This document shows positions 25,312 to 34,284 of a stretch of DNA of 64,000 nt, one piece after another. Under the pieces are notes generated by a model. That model did not search any database. It worked only from the letters and a program-made list of their open reading frames with translations, and had not been told where the DNA came from. A program made the position numbers and the translations under genes. Position 1 is the stretch's first letter. Every line of letters begins with the position of its first letter. Source of the stretch: Burkholderia pyrrocinia (GTDB taxonomy: Bacteria > Pseudomonadota > Gammaproteobacteria > Burkholderiales > Burkholderiaceae); assembly GCF_003330765.1 (NCBI RefSeq), contig NZ_CP024903.1, forward strand, positions 868,001-932,000, read 5' to 3'.

Positions 25312-26256
25312 TCAGGCCAGCGTCGCGTCGTGCAGCGCCGAAGCGGCCGGGTGGCCGGCGAACTCGACGGTCGTGACGCCGAGCATCCTCGGCAGCTGGT
25401 CGCGCGGCACCGTGAGCGGCACGGGGCCCGGGCCGTTGCCGGCTGTCGGCTGCGGGAACGCGGTGGAGCGTGCGGTGTGGAACGTCACGTTGCCCTCGAC
25501 CTTCGACACGATCTGGTGGATGTGCCCGTTCAGCACGGTGACCGAGCCGAAGCGGCGCAGCAGCGCCATCGTCTGCGGCGCGTCGCCGGTTCCCCATCCC
25601 CACGGCTCGTAGATGGTCCACATCGGCATGTGCGAGAACACGACGATCGGCGTGCTCGACGAGCGGCCCTTGAGATCCTGCGCGAGCCACGCCAGCTGGT
25701 CGTCGCCGAAGCTGCCGAGGCCGTTCGGCTTGAAATGCATCACGTTGACGAGGCCGATGAAGTGCACGCCCGCGTGATCGAAGCTGTAATAGCCGCGGTT
25801 GTCCGACGCCTTGCCGAACCGGCCGAAATATTCGGCGCCCGAACCGTCGGTGACGTCGTGCTCGCCGGGCACCGTGTGCAGCTCCGGCACGCGCAGCGCG
25901 GACAGCAGTTGCGACGCGTGGTCGAATTCCTCGGGCTTGGACAGGTGCGTAATGTCGCCGGTATGGATGGCCAGCGCGGGCATCGCCGGCATCCCGTTCA
26001 CGAACTCGATCGTCTGCCGCAGCGTGGCCGAGACGTCGGGATTCGCGTCCTTGTTGAAGCCGATGTGCGTGTCGCTGATCTGCACGAACAGCGGCCGGCC
26101 CGCATCGGCCGGGCGCGCGTCGCCGGTCTGCGCGAGCGCGAGGTCGAACGGCGTCAGAATGCCGCCCGACAGCGTAAACAGCGTGCCGAGGCCGCCGAAG
26201 GCCATGCACTGCAGGGCCTTGCGGCGCGACGGGCGGGTGGGAGTCGATGAAGACAT
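25312..26256 (-). CDS. Tat-exported metallophosphoesterase
   Basis: A 314-residue calcineurin-like phosphoesterase. The N-terminus SRRKALQCMAFGGLG is a twin-arginine-type signal. Metal-binding motifs appear in order: VQISDTHIGFNKD, IHTGDITHL, GEHDV (usually GNHD), VVFSHMP, and NGHIHQI. The Asn-to-Glu change in GNHD is a notable substitution of a conserved ligand. GAGG precedes the ATG at 26256; an earlier ATG at 26361 is rejected. It is exported folded, probably with its di-metal centre, and paired with the cupredoxin. Confidence 0.88.
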   Translation of the reverse strand: MSSSTPTRPSRRKALQCMAFGGLGTLFTLSGGILTPFDLALAQTGDARPADAGRPLFVQISDTHIGFNKDANPDVSATLRQTIEFVNGMPAMPALAIHTGDITHLSKPEEFDHASQLLSALRVPELHTVPGEHDVTDGSGAEYFGRFGKASDNRGYYSFDHAGVHFIGLVNVMHFKPNGLGSFGDDQLAWLAQDLKGRSSSTPIVVFSHMPMWTIYEPWGWGTGDAPQTMALLRRFGSVTVLNGHIHQIVSKVEGNVTFHTARSTAFPQPTAGNGPGPVPLTVPRDQLPRMLGVTTVEFAGHPAASALHDATLA

Positions 26257-26512
26257 GTGAGCCTCGCAATCGTGTGACGAAACTGGACGGCCGGATCGTC
26301 CTGGAATAAACCGGCGCCTTCGCGTGCCATACCGGCGCGACGACGGTTTTATTCCCGCCATGTGCGAAGCCGGACACCGGAGCCGGCGGCCCGCGACGAG
26401 GCCGCCCGGACAGCGGACGATGACTTGTTAATGTCCTGTAATTGACACGTCACATTTGCGTCATGACCGCCCGATAGCCTGCGACTCCGAGTCACCTCTC
26501 CGGAGCCCCTTC

Positions 26513-26737
26513 ATGCCGAATCTCGCGGCAACGGAAACCAGCGGCGCGGCCATCCAGCGCACGCGCACCCTCAGCTCCGCGCTGTTTTTTCTGATCATTG
26601 CCTGCGGCATCGTCTATATCGCGATTCACCTGAGTGCCGATCTCGGCCCGGTCGGGGCAAGTTCGGTCCTGTCGTTCGCGCTGCTGGTCGTCGCGCTGTC
26701 GGCCGGCCTGTACTGGGCACTGCACGGACTTTTCTGA
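26513..26737 (+). CDS. Small two-helix membrane protein, 74 aa
   Basis: Not a family I recognise. Two hydrophobic helices are clear: ALFFLIIACGIVYIAIHL (about 23-40) and SVLSFALLVVALSAGLYWAL (about 51-70). GGAG stands 8 nt before the ATG at 26513. It lies 82 bp upstream of the fused ABC permease on the same strand and may be an accessory subunit of that transporter. An in-frame ATG at 26456 would add a charged N-terminus without a ribosome-binding site. Confidence 0.65.
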   Translation: MPNLAATETSGAAIQRTRTLSSALFFLIIACGIVYIAIHLSADLGPVGASSVLSFALLVVALSAGLYWALHGLF

Positions 26738-26819
26738 TCCGCGCACCGCGGGTGCGACGTCCGGCCGCGCGGCACGCGGCCGGCCCCATCGATTTTCAAT
26801 TCAACACAAGACGCTACCG

Positions 26820-28571
26820 ATGGATATCAGTTTCGATCCGAACCGCACCGCGAACGCCTCGGCGTGGCGCGTGCTGCCCAACCGCTGGGATGCCGTCGCG
26901 TTTCCGCTGATCATCTGCCTGCTTGCGATGGCGATCGTCGGCTTCCATCAGACAATGGCGCCGATCGGCGTGCTGCAGACGCAGAAGATCTCGCTCGATC
27001 CGTCGAACCTGCCCGAATACGCGCTGCGCACCACGTTGCGGATGCTCGCCGCGATGGTCGCGTCGCTCGTGTTTACGCTCGTCTATGGCACGCTCGCCGC
27101 AAAGAGCCGGCGCGCCGGGATGGTGCTGATCCCGATCCTCGACATCCTGCAGTCGGTGCCGGTGCTCGGCTACATCTCGTTTACGGTCACGTTCTTCCTC
27201 GCGCTGTTCCCGGGCCGCGTGCTCGGCGCGGAGCTCGCGGCGATCTTCGCGATCTTCACGAGCCAGGCGTGGAACATGACGTTCAGCTTCTACCAGTCGC
27301 TGCGCACGGTGCCGCGCGATCTGAGCGAAGTGTCGCGGGGCTTCCACCTGACGTCGTGGCAGCGCTTCTGGAAGCTCGAAGTGCCGTTCTCGATGCCGGG
27401 CCTGATCTGGAACATGATGATGTCGATGTCGGGCGGCTGGTTCTTCGTCGTCGCGTCGGAAGCGATCACCGTCGGCAACCAGACCATCACGCTGCCGGGC
27501 GTCGGCGCGTATCTCGCGCAGGCGATCTCGGACAAGAACCTCGGCGCGGTGGGCTGGGTGATCGTCGCGATGTCGGTCGTGATCCTCGCGTACGACCAGT
27601 TCCTGTTCCGCCCGCTCGTCGCGTGGGCCGACAAGTTCCGGATGGAAAACACGGCGTCGGGCGACGCGCCGCAGTCCTGGCTGCTCGACATGATGCGCCG
27701 CACGCACCTGATCCATCAGTTGCTCGTGCCGGCCGGCTGGCTGCTGTCGCAGGCGGCGCGCGTGCCGCTGCGCGTGCCGTCGCTGAAGGGCACGCGGTCG
27801 CGCGGTGCGCCGGCGCGCCGCTCGTCGCGGATCGGCGACATCGTGTGGGGTGCGTTCGTGATCCTGCTGACGGTGTATGTCGTCTGGCGCGTCGTCGGCT
27901 TCGTCGCAACCGGCGTGACGATGGCCGAGGTCGGCCACGTGCTCGTGCTCGGGCTCATCACGCTGCTGCGCGTGGTCGTGCTGATCGCGATCGCATCGGT
28001 GGTCTGGGTGCCGCTCGGCGTGCTGATCGGGCTGCGCCCGGCGCTGGCCGAGAAGATCCAGCCGCTCGCACAGTTCTTCGCCGCGTTCCCGGCGAACCTG
28101 CTGTTCCCGGTGTTCGTGATCGCGATTGTCCGCTTTCACCTGAACGCGGATATCTGGCTGTCGCCGCTGATCGTGCTCGGCACGCAGTGGTACATCCTGT
28201 TCAACGTGATCGCCGGGGCGATGTCCTATCCGAACGATTACAAGGAAGCCACGAAGAATTTCCGCATCCGCGGCTGGCAGTGGTGGCGGCAGGCGATCCT
28301 GCCGGGCATCTTCCCGTACTACGTGACCGGCGCGATCACCGCGTCGGGCGGCGCGTGGAACGCGAGCATCGTGTCCGAGTTCGTGCAATGGGGCGACACG
28401 AAGGTCGTCGCGCACGGCCTCGGTTCGTACATCGCGCAGATGACCGCCGCCGGCGACTTCCCGAAGATCATCCTGGGCATCGCCGTGATGTCCCTGTTCG
28501 TTACCTTGTTCAACCGTCTGCTGTGGCGTCCGATGTACGCCTATGCGGAATCCCGGCTCCGTCTCGATTGA
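26820..28571 (+). CDS. Fused double ABC permease (nitrate/taurine type)
   Basis: A 583-residue protein holding two BPD_transp_1 permease domains in one chain, roughly residues 65-265 and 355-575, joined by a basic linker (residues 315-340, KGTRSRGAPARRSSR). The first EAA loop reads DLSEVSRGFHLTSWQRFWKLEVP and the second YKEATKNFRIRGWQWWRQAILP, so both docking sites for the ATPase are present. It is 11 bp upstream of the ATPase gene. Fusion makes the membrane part a single subunit. No substrate-binding protein is encoded nearby, so the substrate is unknown. Confidence 0.9.
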   Translation: MDISFDPNRTANASAWRVLPNRWDAVAFPLIICLLAMAIVGFHQTMAPIGVLQTQKISLDPSNLPEYALRTTLRMLAAMVASLVFTLVYGTLAAKSRRAGMVLIPILDILQSVPVLGYISFTVTFFLALFPGRVLGAELAAIFAIFTSQAWNMTFSFYQSLRTVPRDLSEVSRGFHLTSWQRFWKLEVPFSMPGLIWNMMMSMSGGWFFVVASEAITVGNQTITLPGVGAYLAQAISDKNLGAVGWVIVAMSVVILAYDQFLFRPLVAWADKFRMENTASGDAPQSWLLDMMRRTHLIHQLLVPAGWLLSQAARVPLRVPSLKGTRSRGAPARRSSRIGDIVWGAFVILLTVYVVWRVVGFVATGVTMAEVGHVLVLGLITLLRVVVLIAIASVVWVPLGVLIGLRPALAEKIQPLAQFFAAFPANLLFPVFVIAIVRFHLNADIWLSPLIVLGTQWYILFNVIAGAMSYPNDYKEATKNFRIRGWQWWRQAILPGIFPYYVTGAITASGGAWNASIVSEFVQWGDTKVVAHGLGSYIAQMTAAGDFPKIILGIAVMSLFVTLFNRLLWRPMYAYAESRLRLD

Positions 28572-28582
28572 GAGTAAGCGCG

Positions 28583-29920
28583 ATGCAAAATTCGACCGTT
28601 ATCAACGCCCCTGTCCAGACGCCCCAGCCGCCGCGCCTCGGCGAGGAAATCCTGCGCGTCGAGCACGTGAACCGCGGCTTCAGCAAGTCGCAGGGCGAAC
28701 TGCTCGTGCTCGACGACGCAAACCTGTCGCTGCGCGAAGGTGAGATCGTCGGGCTGCTCGGCCGTTCCGGTTCGGGCAAGTCGACGCTGCTGCGGATCAT
28801 CGCCGGCCTGATCGAGCCGACCGGCGGTGAAGTGACCTACCTCGGCCAGCCGCTGCGCGGCCCGGCCGAAGGTGTCGCGATGGTGTTCCAGACCTTCGCG
28901 CTGTTCCCGTGGCTCACCGTGCTGCAGAACGTGGAGGCTGGCCTCGAAGCGCTCGGCGTCGGCGCGCGCGAGCGGCGCGAGCGTGCGCTCGCCGCAATCG
29001 ACCTGATCGGTCTCGACGGTTTCGAGAACGCGTACCCGCGCGAGTTGTCGGGCGGCATGCGCCAGCGCGTGGGCTTTGCGCGCGCGCTCGTCGTCGACCC
29101 GACGATCCTGCTGATGGACGAGCCGTTCTCCGCGCTCGACGTGCTGACGGCCGAGACGCTGCGTACCGACCTGCTCGACCTGTGGACGCAAGGGCGGATG
29201 CCGATCAAGTCGGTGCTGATCGTCACGCACAACATCGAGGAAGCCGTGTTCATGTGCGACCGGATCCTTGTGCTGTCGTCGAACCCGGGCCGCGTGATCG
29301 CCGAGATCAAGGTGCCGTTCAAGCACCCGCGCAACCGGCTCGATACCGACTTCCGCAAGCTCGTCGACGACATCTACGCGAAGATGACCGCGCGCCAGAC
29401 CAACGAAGCGACGAAGAAGGGGCTCGAGCTCGGCAGCTGGCTGCCGCGCGTGTCGACCAACCTGATGGCCGGCCTGATCGAGACGCTCGCGATGGCGCCG
29501 TATCACGGCCGCGCCGACATGCCGGAAATCGCGCGCACGCTGCATCTGGAAGTCGACGAACTGTTCCCGATCGCCGAAGTGCTGCAGTACCTCGGTTTCG
29601 CGGACGTGCGGGAAGGCGACGTGTTCCTGACGCCGCCCGCACGCGTGTTCGCGGAATTCGGCACGCAGGAGCGCAAGCTGATGTTCGCGGATCACCTGCT
29701 GAAGCACGTGCCGCTCGCCGCACGGATCAGGAAGGTGCTGAACGAGCGTCCGGGCCATCGCGCGCCGCGCGTGCGCTTCGAGCAGGAACTGGAGGATTTC
29801 CTGTCCGACGAGGTCGCCGAGGAAACGCTCGACGCGGTGATCGACTGGGGCCGTTACGGAGAAGTCTTCTCGTACAACGACAAGACCGAAGTGTTCAGCC
29901 TCGAGGACGTCGAGAGCTGA
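28583..29920 (+). CDS. ABC transporter ATPase with C-terminal AAA-associated domain
   Basis: A 445-residue protein. Residues ~23-275 are a nitrate/sulfonate/taurine-type ABC ATPase: Walker A GRSGSGKS, Q-loop VFQTFALFPW, signature LSGGMRQRVGFARAL, Walker B ILLMDEP, and H-loop VTHN. Residues ~300-445 form an extra domain (NLMAGLIETLAMAPYHGRAD, ELFPIAEVLQYLGFADV) that I recognise as the AAA-associated C-terminal family, probably regulatory. It works with the fused permease immediately upstream. Its stop is 28 bp from the convergent RpiR stop. Confidence 0.92.
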   Translation: MQNSTVINAPVQTPQPPRLGEEILRVEHVNRGFSKSQGELLVLDDANLSLREGEIVGLLGRSGSGKSTLLRIIAGLIEPTGGEVTYLGQPLRGPAEGVAMVFQTFALFPWLTVLQNVEAGLEALGVGARERRERALAAIDLIGLDGFENAYPRELSGGMRQRVGFARALVVDPTILLMDEPFSALDVLTAETLRTDLLDLWTQGRMPIKSVLIVTHNIEEAVFMCDRILVLSSNPGRVIAEIKVPFKHPRNRLDTDFRKLVDDIYAKMTARQTNEATKKGLELGSWLPRVSTNLMAGLIETLAMAPYHGRADMPEIARTLHLEVDELFPIAEVLQYLGFADVREGDVFLTPPARVFAEFGTQERKLMFADHLLKHVPLAARIRKVLNERPGHRAPRVRFEQELEDFLSDEVAEETLDAVIDWGRYGEVFSYNDKTEVFSLEDVES

Positions 29921-29928
29921 TGTCCGCA

Positions 29929-29956
29929 CCCGAATGGCGAGCGATCGTCATTCGGG
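29929..29956. terminator. Inverted repeat between convergent ATPase and RpiR genes
   Basis: CCCGAATG (29929-29936) pairs with CATTCGGG (29949-29956) around a 12-nt loop. It spans the 3' end of the RpiR gene. A bidirectional terminator is likely, though no T-run follows. Confidence 0.4.
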
Positions 29957-30826
29957 CAAGTCGCGCGGGTTGGTGTGCTGCTCGATCCCGCCCGTGCCGA
30001 GCTGCTCGATCTTCTCCATCCGCTGCCGCGCGAGTTCCGGCAGCCGGTTCGTCACGCCGATCACCAGCGCTTCGGCGAGCGCCAGCGCCGGCACGTTGGT
30101 CTGCAGCATCGCGAAAGGGCGCCCCTGGATCCGCAGCACGATCTCCGCGAATTCGCCGATCGGCGATCGCCATTCGTCGGTGATCAGCAGGATCCGCGCG
30201 CCGAGCCGGTGCGCGGCCTGCGCGAACCGGATGCTGTCCTTCTGGTAGCGGCGAAAGTCGAAAATGACGAGCACGTCGTCGCGCCCCATGTCGGCCAGTG
30301 CGACCGACGCGAGGTTCACGTTGGGCTCGACAACCTGCACATGCGGGCGCGCGTAGGCCAGCGTGAACGAAAACAGCGAAGCGAGCGGCGCCGTGTAGCG
30401 CCCGCCGCCGCAGAAGATGCGGACGGCCGGATCGGCCAGCAGCGCCACGGCTGCATCGAACGCCGCCGCGTCGAGCCCTTCGATCGTGGTCGCGAGCGAC
30501 TCGGACAGCCGCTGGAAAATCGCCGAATGACTGTCGCGCCTGCCCGATTCGGAATGGAACGCATCCATCCGCGCGAGCGGCGAATTCATCGCGGTGTCGA
30601 TCTCGTCATGCAGTGCCTGCTGGAACGACGAATAATTCGGAAAGCCGATCCGGACGACAAAGCGAAACACGGTCGGATCGCTGACTTCGGCCTGCTTGGC
30701 GAAGCTCGCGATCGGCCCGAGGCCGAGGCTCGGGTAGCGATCCAGCAACGCGTGCGCGACCTTCTGTTCCGACGGCGTGAAGCTATCCATCTGGGATAAC
30801 AGCAACGCCCTGATGCTCGTCCCCAT
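29948..30826 (-). CDS. MurR/RpiR-family transcriptional regulator
   Basis: A 292-residue regulator. The N-terminal RpiR helix-turn-helix (FTPSEQKVAHALLD, IASFAKQAEVSDPTVFRFVVRIGF, about 14-65) is followed by a SIS phosphosugar-binding domain (VRIFCGGGRYTAPLASLFSF; DVLVIFDFRRYQKDSIRFAQ). The start at 30826 has GGAG 7 nt upstream; an ATG at 30889 would add 21 residues. It is divergent from the gamma-glutamyltransferase gene across 362 bp, so ggt and its symporter are the likely targets rather than the convergent ABC genes. The effector is unknown. Confidence 0.9.
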   Translation of the reverse strand: MGTSIRALLLSQMDSFTPSEQKVAHALLDRYPSLGLGPIASFAKQAEVSDPTVFRFVVRIGFPNYSSFQQALHDEIDTAMNSPLARMDAFHSESGRRDSHSAIFQRLSESLATTIEGLDAAAFDAAVALLADPAVRIFCGGGRYTAPLASLFSFTLAYARPHVQVVEPNVNLASVALADMGRDDVLVIFDFRRYQKDSIRFAQAAHRLGARILLITDEWRSPIGEFAEIVLRIQGRPFAMLQTNVPALALAEALVIGVTNRLPELARQRMEKIEQLGTGGIEQHTNPRDLPE

Positions 30827-31188
30827 CGGGCACTCCAGCTCTCTTATCTGAATGACAAACGGCAGACAGGCGTCTGCCGGCGACTCCACGCATGTTAGCC
30901 GATCGACGTGAGCCGGGCCGCGGGTGGCCCGAAATTAGAGGGACGTATCGCTCGGTCAGCAGGCTCGCCTATCAATGTAATGAAACAAACATTCATCGAG
31001 AAGCAATTCCGTGAGTCTTCGCTTCAAATTCAGTGATAACCCTAGGTTTTGGTGCAAAAAAGCGAGTGCTATGATCGCGGCCTCGCCGGAATGTATGGTT
31101 TATTACATGCCGGATTGGCAGCGTCGGCACGCGATTGCGCGGCGGCGCATCCCGGCATGGCCCGGTTATTTGTCTGGAGGATTCCGTC
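30827..31188. other. Divergent rpiR-ggt intergenic region (362 bp)
   Basis: No gene is visible. It contains an AT-richer stretch around 30965-31060 with an interrupted palindrome ATGAAACAAACATTCAT (30980-30996, 5-bp perfect arms), a candidate RpiR operator. TGGAGG near 31175-31180 is the ribosome-binding site of ggt. Confidence 0.45.
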
Positions 31189-32940
31189 ATGAGGCGGCTC
31201 GTCGTACTCACCCTGTTGTCGGCCATTCACGTGTGCGCGTTCGCCGCTTCGGAACCCGCGGTCGAAGCGAAGAACGGCATGGTCGTGTCGTCGCAGCACT
31301 TCGCGTCGCAAATCGGCGTCGACATCCTGAAGGACGGCGGCAACGCGGTGGACGCGGCCGTGGCGGTCGGTTATGCGCAGGCCGTGACCAATTCGTGCTG
31401 CGGCAATATCGGCGGCGGCGGCTTCATGACCGTGCACCTGGCCGGCGGCCGCGACCGCTTCATCAACTTCCGCGAGACCGCGCCGGCCGCGGCTTCCGCG
31501 AACATGTATCTCGATGCGGCGGGGAATGTCATTCCGGACCAAAGCCTGTACGGCTATCGCGCGGTCGGCGTGCCGGGCACGGTCGCCGGCCTCGATCTCG
31601 CGCAGCGCAAGTACGGGAAGCTGACGCGCAAGCAGGTGATGGCGCCGGCGATCCGGCTCGCGCGCGACGGCTTCGTGCTGACGCGCGCCGATACGGACAT
31701 CCTCGATACGACGATCGAGCGCTTCAGGAAGGACCCGGAAGCGGCGCGCATCTTCCTGCGGCCGGACGGCACGCCGCTGCAGCCGGGCGATCGCCTGGTG
31801 CAGAAGGACCTGGCCCGCACGCTCGAGCGTATCGCGGAGCAGGGGCCCGACGCGTTCTATCACGGCGAGATCCCGAAGATCGTCGAAGCCGCGGCGAAGC
31901 GTGGCGGCGGCCTGATCACGGCCGCCGATTTCGCGTCCTACCGCGCGCAGGACATGGCGCCGCTGACGTGCACGTATCGCGGCTACGAGTTCGTGTCGGC
32001 CCCGCCGCCGAGCTCGGGCGGCGTGACGATGTGCGAGACGCTGAACATTCTCGAAGGGTATGACATGCGCAAGCTTGGCTACCATTCGGCCGCGGCGGTC
32101 CACTTCATGACGGAAGCGATGCGGCACGCGTACGAGGATCGCAACACGCTGCTCGGCGATCCGAACTTCATCGACAACCCGGTCGCGAAGCTGACGAGCA
32201 AGGAATACGCGGCGCAAATCCGCAAGAGCATCCATGGCGATACCGCGACGCCGTCGGTCGACGTGCAGCCCGGTGTCGGCGTGCACGAGAAGCCGGAAAC
32301 GACGCATTACTCGATCGTCGACCGCGACGGCAATGCGGTGTCGACGACCTATACGGTCAACGGCCGCTTCGGCGCCGTGGTCATCGCGCCGGGCACGGGC
32401 TTCTTCCTGAACGACGAGATGGACGACTTCACCGTGAAGGTCGGCGTGCAGAACCTGTTCGGCCTCGTGCAGGGCACGCGCAACTCGATCGCGCCGGGCA
32501 AGCGTCCGCTGTCGTCGATGGCGCCGACCATCGTGAAGAAGGACGGCAAGGTGTTCATGGTGGTCGGCTCGCCGGGCGGGTCGCGCATCATCACGATCAC
32601 GCTGCAGACCGTGCTGAACGTGATCGACTACGGGATGACGCCGCAGGACGCGGTCGCCGCGCCGCGCATCCACCACCAGTGGCTGCCCGACGCGGTCTAT
32701 TACGAAACCTACGGCCTGTCGCCCGACACGCTCGCGATCCTGGGCAACATGGGCTACAAGATGGTCGAGCAGACGCCGTGGGGCGCCGCCGAACTGATCA
32801 TGGTCGGCCTGCCGGGCACCGAAGCGGCGAGCCGCCAGAGTTCCGGGAACGATTCGTCCGTGTCCGGCAACGTGCGCGCCGGCTTCATCTATGGCTACAA
32901 CGACCCGCGCCGTCCGGCCGGATCCGCAATCGGTTACTGA
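31189..32940 (+). CDS. ggt: Gamma-glutamyltransferase (periplasmic)
   Basis: A 583-residue Ntn-hydrolase precursor that cleaves itself into two subunits and then hydrolyses or transfers gamma-glutamyl groups (glutathione and related peptides). The signal peptide is residues 1-18 (LVVLTLLSAIHVCAFA). The large subunit includes SCCGNIGGGGFM and the FRETAPAAA block. The self-processing nucleophile is T371 in ETTHYSIVDRDGNAVS, and the small subunit has PLSSMAPTIV and GSPGGSRIITI. The length is normal. It lies 13 bp upstream of a dicarboxylate/amino-acid symporter, suggesting release of glutamate followed by uptake. Confidence 0.95.
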   Translation: MRRLVVLTLLSAIHVCAFAASEPAVEAKNGMVVSSQHFASQIGVDILKDGGNAVDAAVAVGYAQAVTNSCCGNIGGGGFMTVHLAGGRDRFINFRETAPAAASANMYLDAAGNVIPDQSLYGYRAVGVPGTVAGLDLAQRKYGKLTRKQVMAPAIRLARDGFVLTRADTDILDTTIERFRKDPEAARIFLRPDGTPLQPGDRLVQKDLARTLERIAEQGPDAFYHGEIPKIVEAAAKRGGGLITAADFASYRAQDMAPLTCTYRGYEFVSAPPPSSGGVTMCETLNILEGYDMRKLGYHSAAAVHFMTEAMRHAYEDRNTLLGDPNFIDNPVAKLTSKEYAAQIRKSIHGDTATPSVDVQPGVGVHEKPETTHYSIVDRDGNAVSTTYTVNGRFGAVVIAPGTGFFLNDEMDDFTVKVGVQNLFGLVQGTRNSIAPGKRPLSSMAPTIVKKDGKVFMVVGSPGGSRIITITLQTVLNVIDYGMTPQDAVAAPRIHHQWLPDAVYYETYGLSPDTLAILGNMGYKMVEQTPWGAAELIMVGLPGTEAASRQSSGNDSSVSGNVRAGFIYGYNDPRRPAGSAIGY

Positions 32941-32953
32941 CTCGAGTCCCGTC

Positions 32954-34282
32954 ATGAACAAACGAATGTCCGCGGCAGGCTGGATCCTGCTCGCAATGGC
33001 GGCCGGCATCTTCATCGGCTACCTGATCTACACGCAGTTTCCGGACAAGCAGTCGGCCGCGGAAATCGCCGGCTACATCTCGCTCGTGTCCGATGTGTTC
33101 CTGCGGCTGATCAAGATGGTGATCGGACCGCTGGTGTTCTCGACGCTCGTCGTCGGCATTGCGCACATGGGCGATGCGTCGTCCGTGGGGCGCGTGTTCG
33201 TGAAGGCGCTCGGCTGGTTCGTCAGCGCGTCGCTGATCTCGCTGCTGCTCGGCCTGCTGATGGCGAACCTGTTGCGGCCCGGCGAAAACCTCGGCCTGCC
33301 GCTGCCGGACATCGGCGCGTCCGCGCATCTCGCGACGTCCAAGTTCACGCTGAAGGACTTCGTCGGCCACATGGTGCCGAAGTCGTTCGCCGAGGCGATG
33401 GCGAACAACGAGATCCTGCAGATCGTCGTGTTCTCGATGTTTTTCGGCGTCGCGCTGTCGGCGCTCGGCGAGCGCGGCAAGATTCTCGTCGCCGCGATCG
33501 ACCAGTTGTCGCACGTGATGCTCAAGATCACCGGCTACGTGATGAAGCTCGCACCGCTCGCGGTGATGGCCGCGATGGCGTCCACCGTCGCGATCAACGG
33601 GTTGTCGATCCTGCTGAAGTTCGCGGTGTTCATGGGCGATTTCTACGTGAGCCTCGTGCTGCTGTGGAGCACGCTCGTTGCCGCCGGGCTGCTGTTCCTC
33701 GGCCGCCGCGTGTTCAAGCTGCTCGTGCTGATCAAGGAAGCGTTCATGCTGTCGTTCGCGACCGCGAGCTCCGAGGCCGCGTATCCGAAGATCCTCGACG
33801 CGCTCGACCGTTTCGGCGTGCGGCGCAAGATCTCGAGCTTCGTGATGCCGATGGGCTATTCGTTCAACCTCGACGGCTCGATGATGTACTGCACGTTCGC
33901 GTCGCTGTTCATCGCGCAGGCCTACGACATCCATCTGTCGCTCGGCACGCAGGTCACGATGCTGCTGATCCTGATGCTGACGTCGAAAGGGATGGCCGGC
34001 GTGCCGCGCGCATCGCTGGTCGTCATCGCGGCGACGCTGCATCAGTTCAACATCCCGGAAGCCGGGCTGCTGCTGATTCTCGGTGTCGACACGTTCCTCG
34101 ACATGGGCCGCTCGGCCACGAACGCGGTGGGCAACTCGATCGCCAGCGCGGTGGTCGCGAAGTGGGAAGGCGAGCTGATGTCGGAGTCCGAAGCGCAAGC
34201 GCATGCCGCGCATCTCGACGCCGAACTGGAACGGCAGGGCAGCGATCCGGCCTATGACGCGGGCCGCGCGACCCCGGTCTGA
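32954..34282 (+). CDS. Dicarboxylate/amino acid:cation symporter (DAACS)
   Basis: A 442-residue sodium- or proton-coupled carrier of the GltP/DctA family. The substrate-binding hairpin SFATASSEAAYPKIL (usual serine-rich motif) lies near 270-284, followed by VMPMGYSFNLDGSMMY and MLTSKGMAGVPRASLVV, the hallmark TM7/HP2 sequences. The ATG at 32954 directly follows ggt by 13 bp. The most likely cargo is glutamate or aspartate, given the pairing with gamma-glutamyltransferase, but C4-dicarboxylates are possible. An in-frame start at 32891 lies within ggt and is not used. Confidence 0.92.
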   Translation: MNKRMSAAGWILLAMAAGIFIGYLIYTQFPDKQSAAEIAGYISLVSDVFLRLIKMVIGPLVFSTLVVGIAHMGDASSVGRVFVKALGWFVSASLISLLLGLLMANLLRPGENLGLPLPDIGASAHLATSKFTLKDFVGHMVPKSFAEAMANNEILQIVVFSMFFGVALSALGERGKILVAAIDQLSHVMLKITGYVMKLAPLAVMAAMASTVAINGLSILLKFAVFMGDFYVSLVLLWSTLVAAGLLFLGRRVFKLLVLIKEAFMLSFATASSEAAYPKILDALDRFGVRRKISSFVMPMGYSFNLDGSMMYCTFASLFIAQAYDIHLSLGTQVTMLLILMLTSKGMAGVPRASLVVIAATLHQFNIPEAGLLLILGVDTFLDMGRSATNAVGNSIASAVVAKWEGELMSESEAQAHAAHLDAELERQGSDPAYDAGRATPV

Positions 34283-34284
34283 CG

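Noticed and set aside
26864..29920. Continuous plus-strand frame of about 1018 codons that would fuse the permease and the ATPase
   Set aside because: Over the permease it is out of frame and Arg-rich nonsense; only its second half is the true ATPase, which has its own start at 28583.
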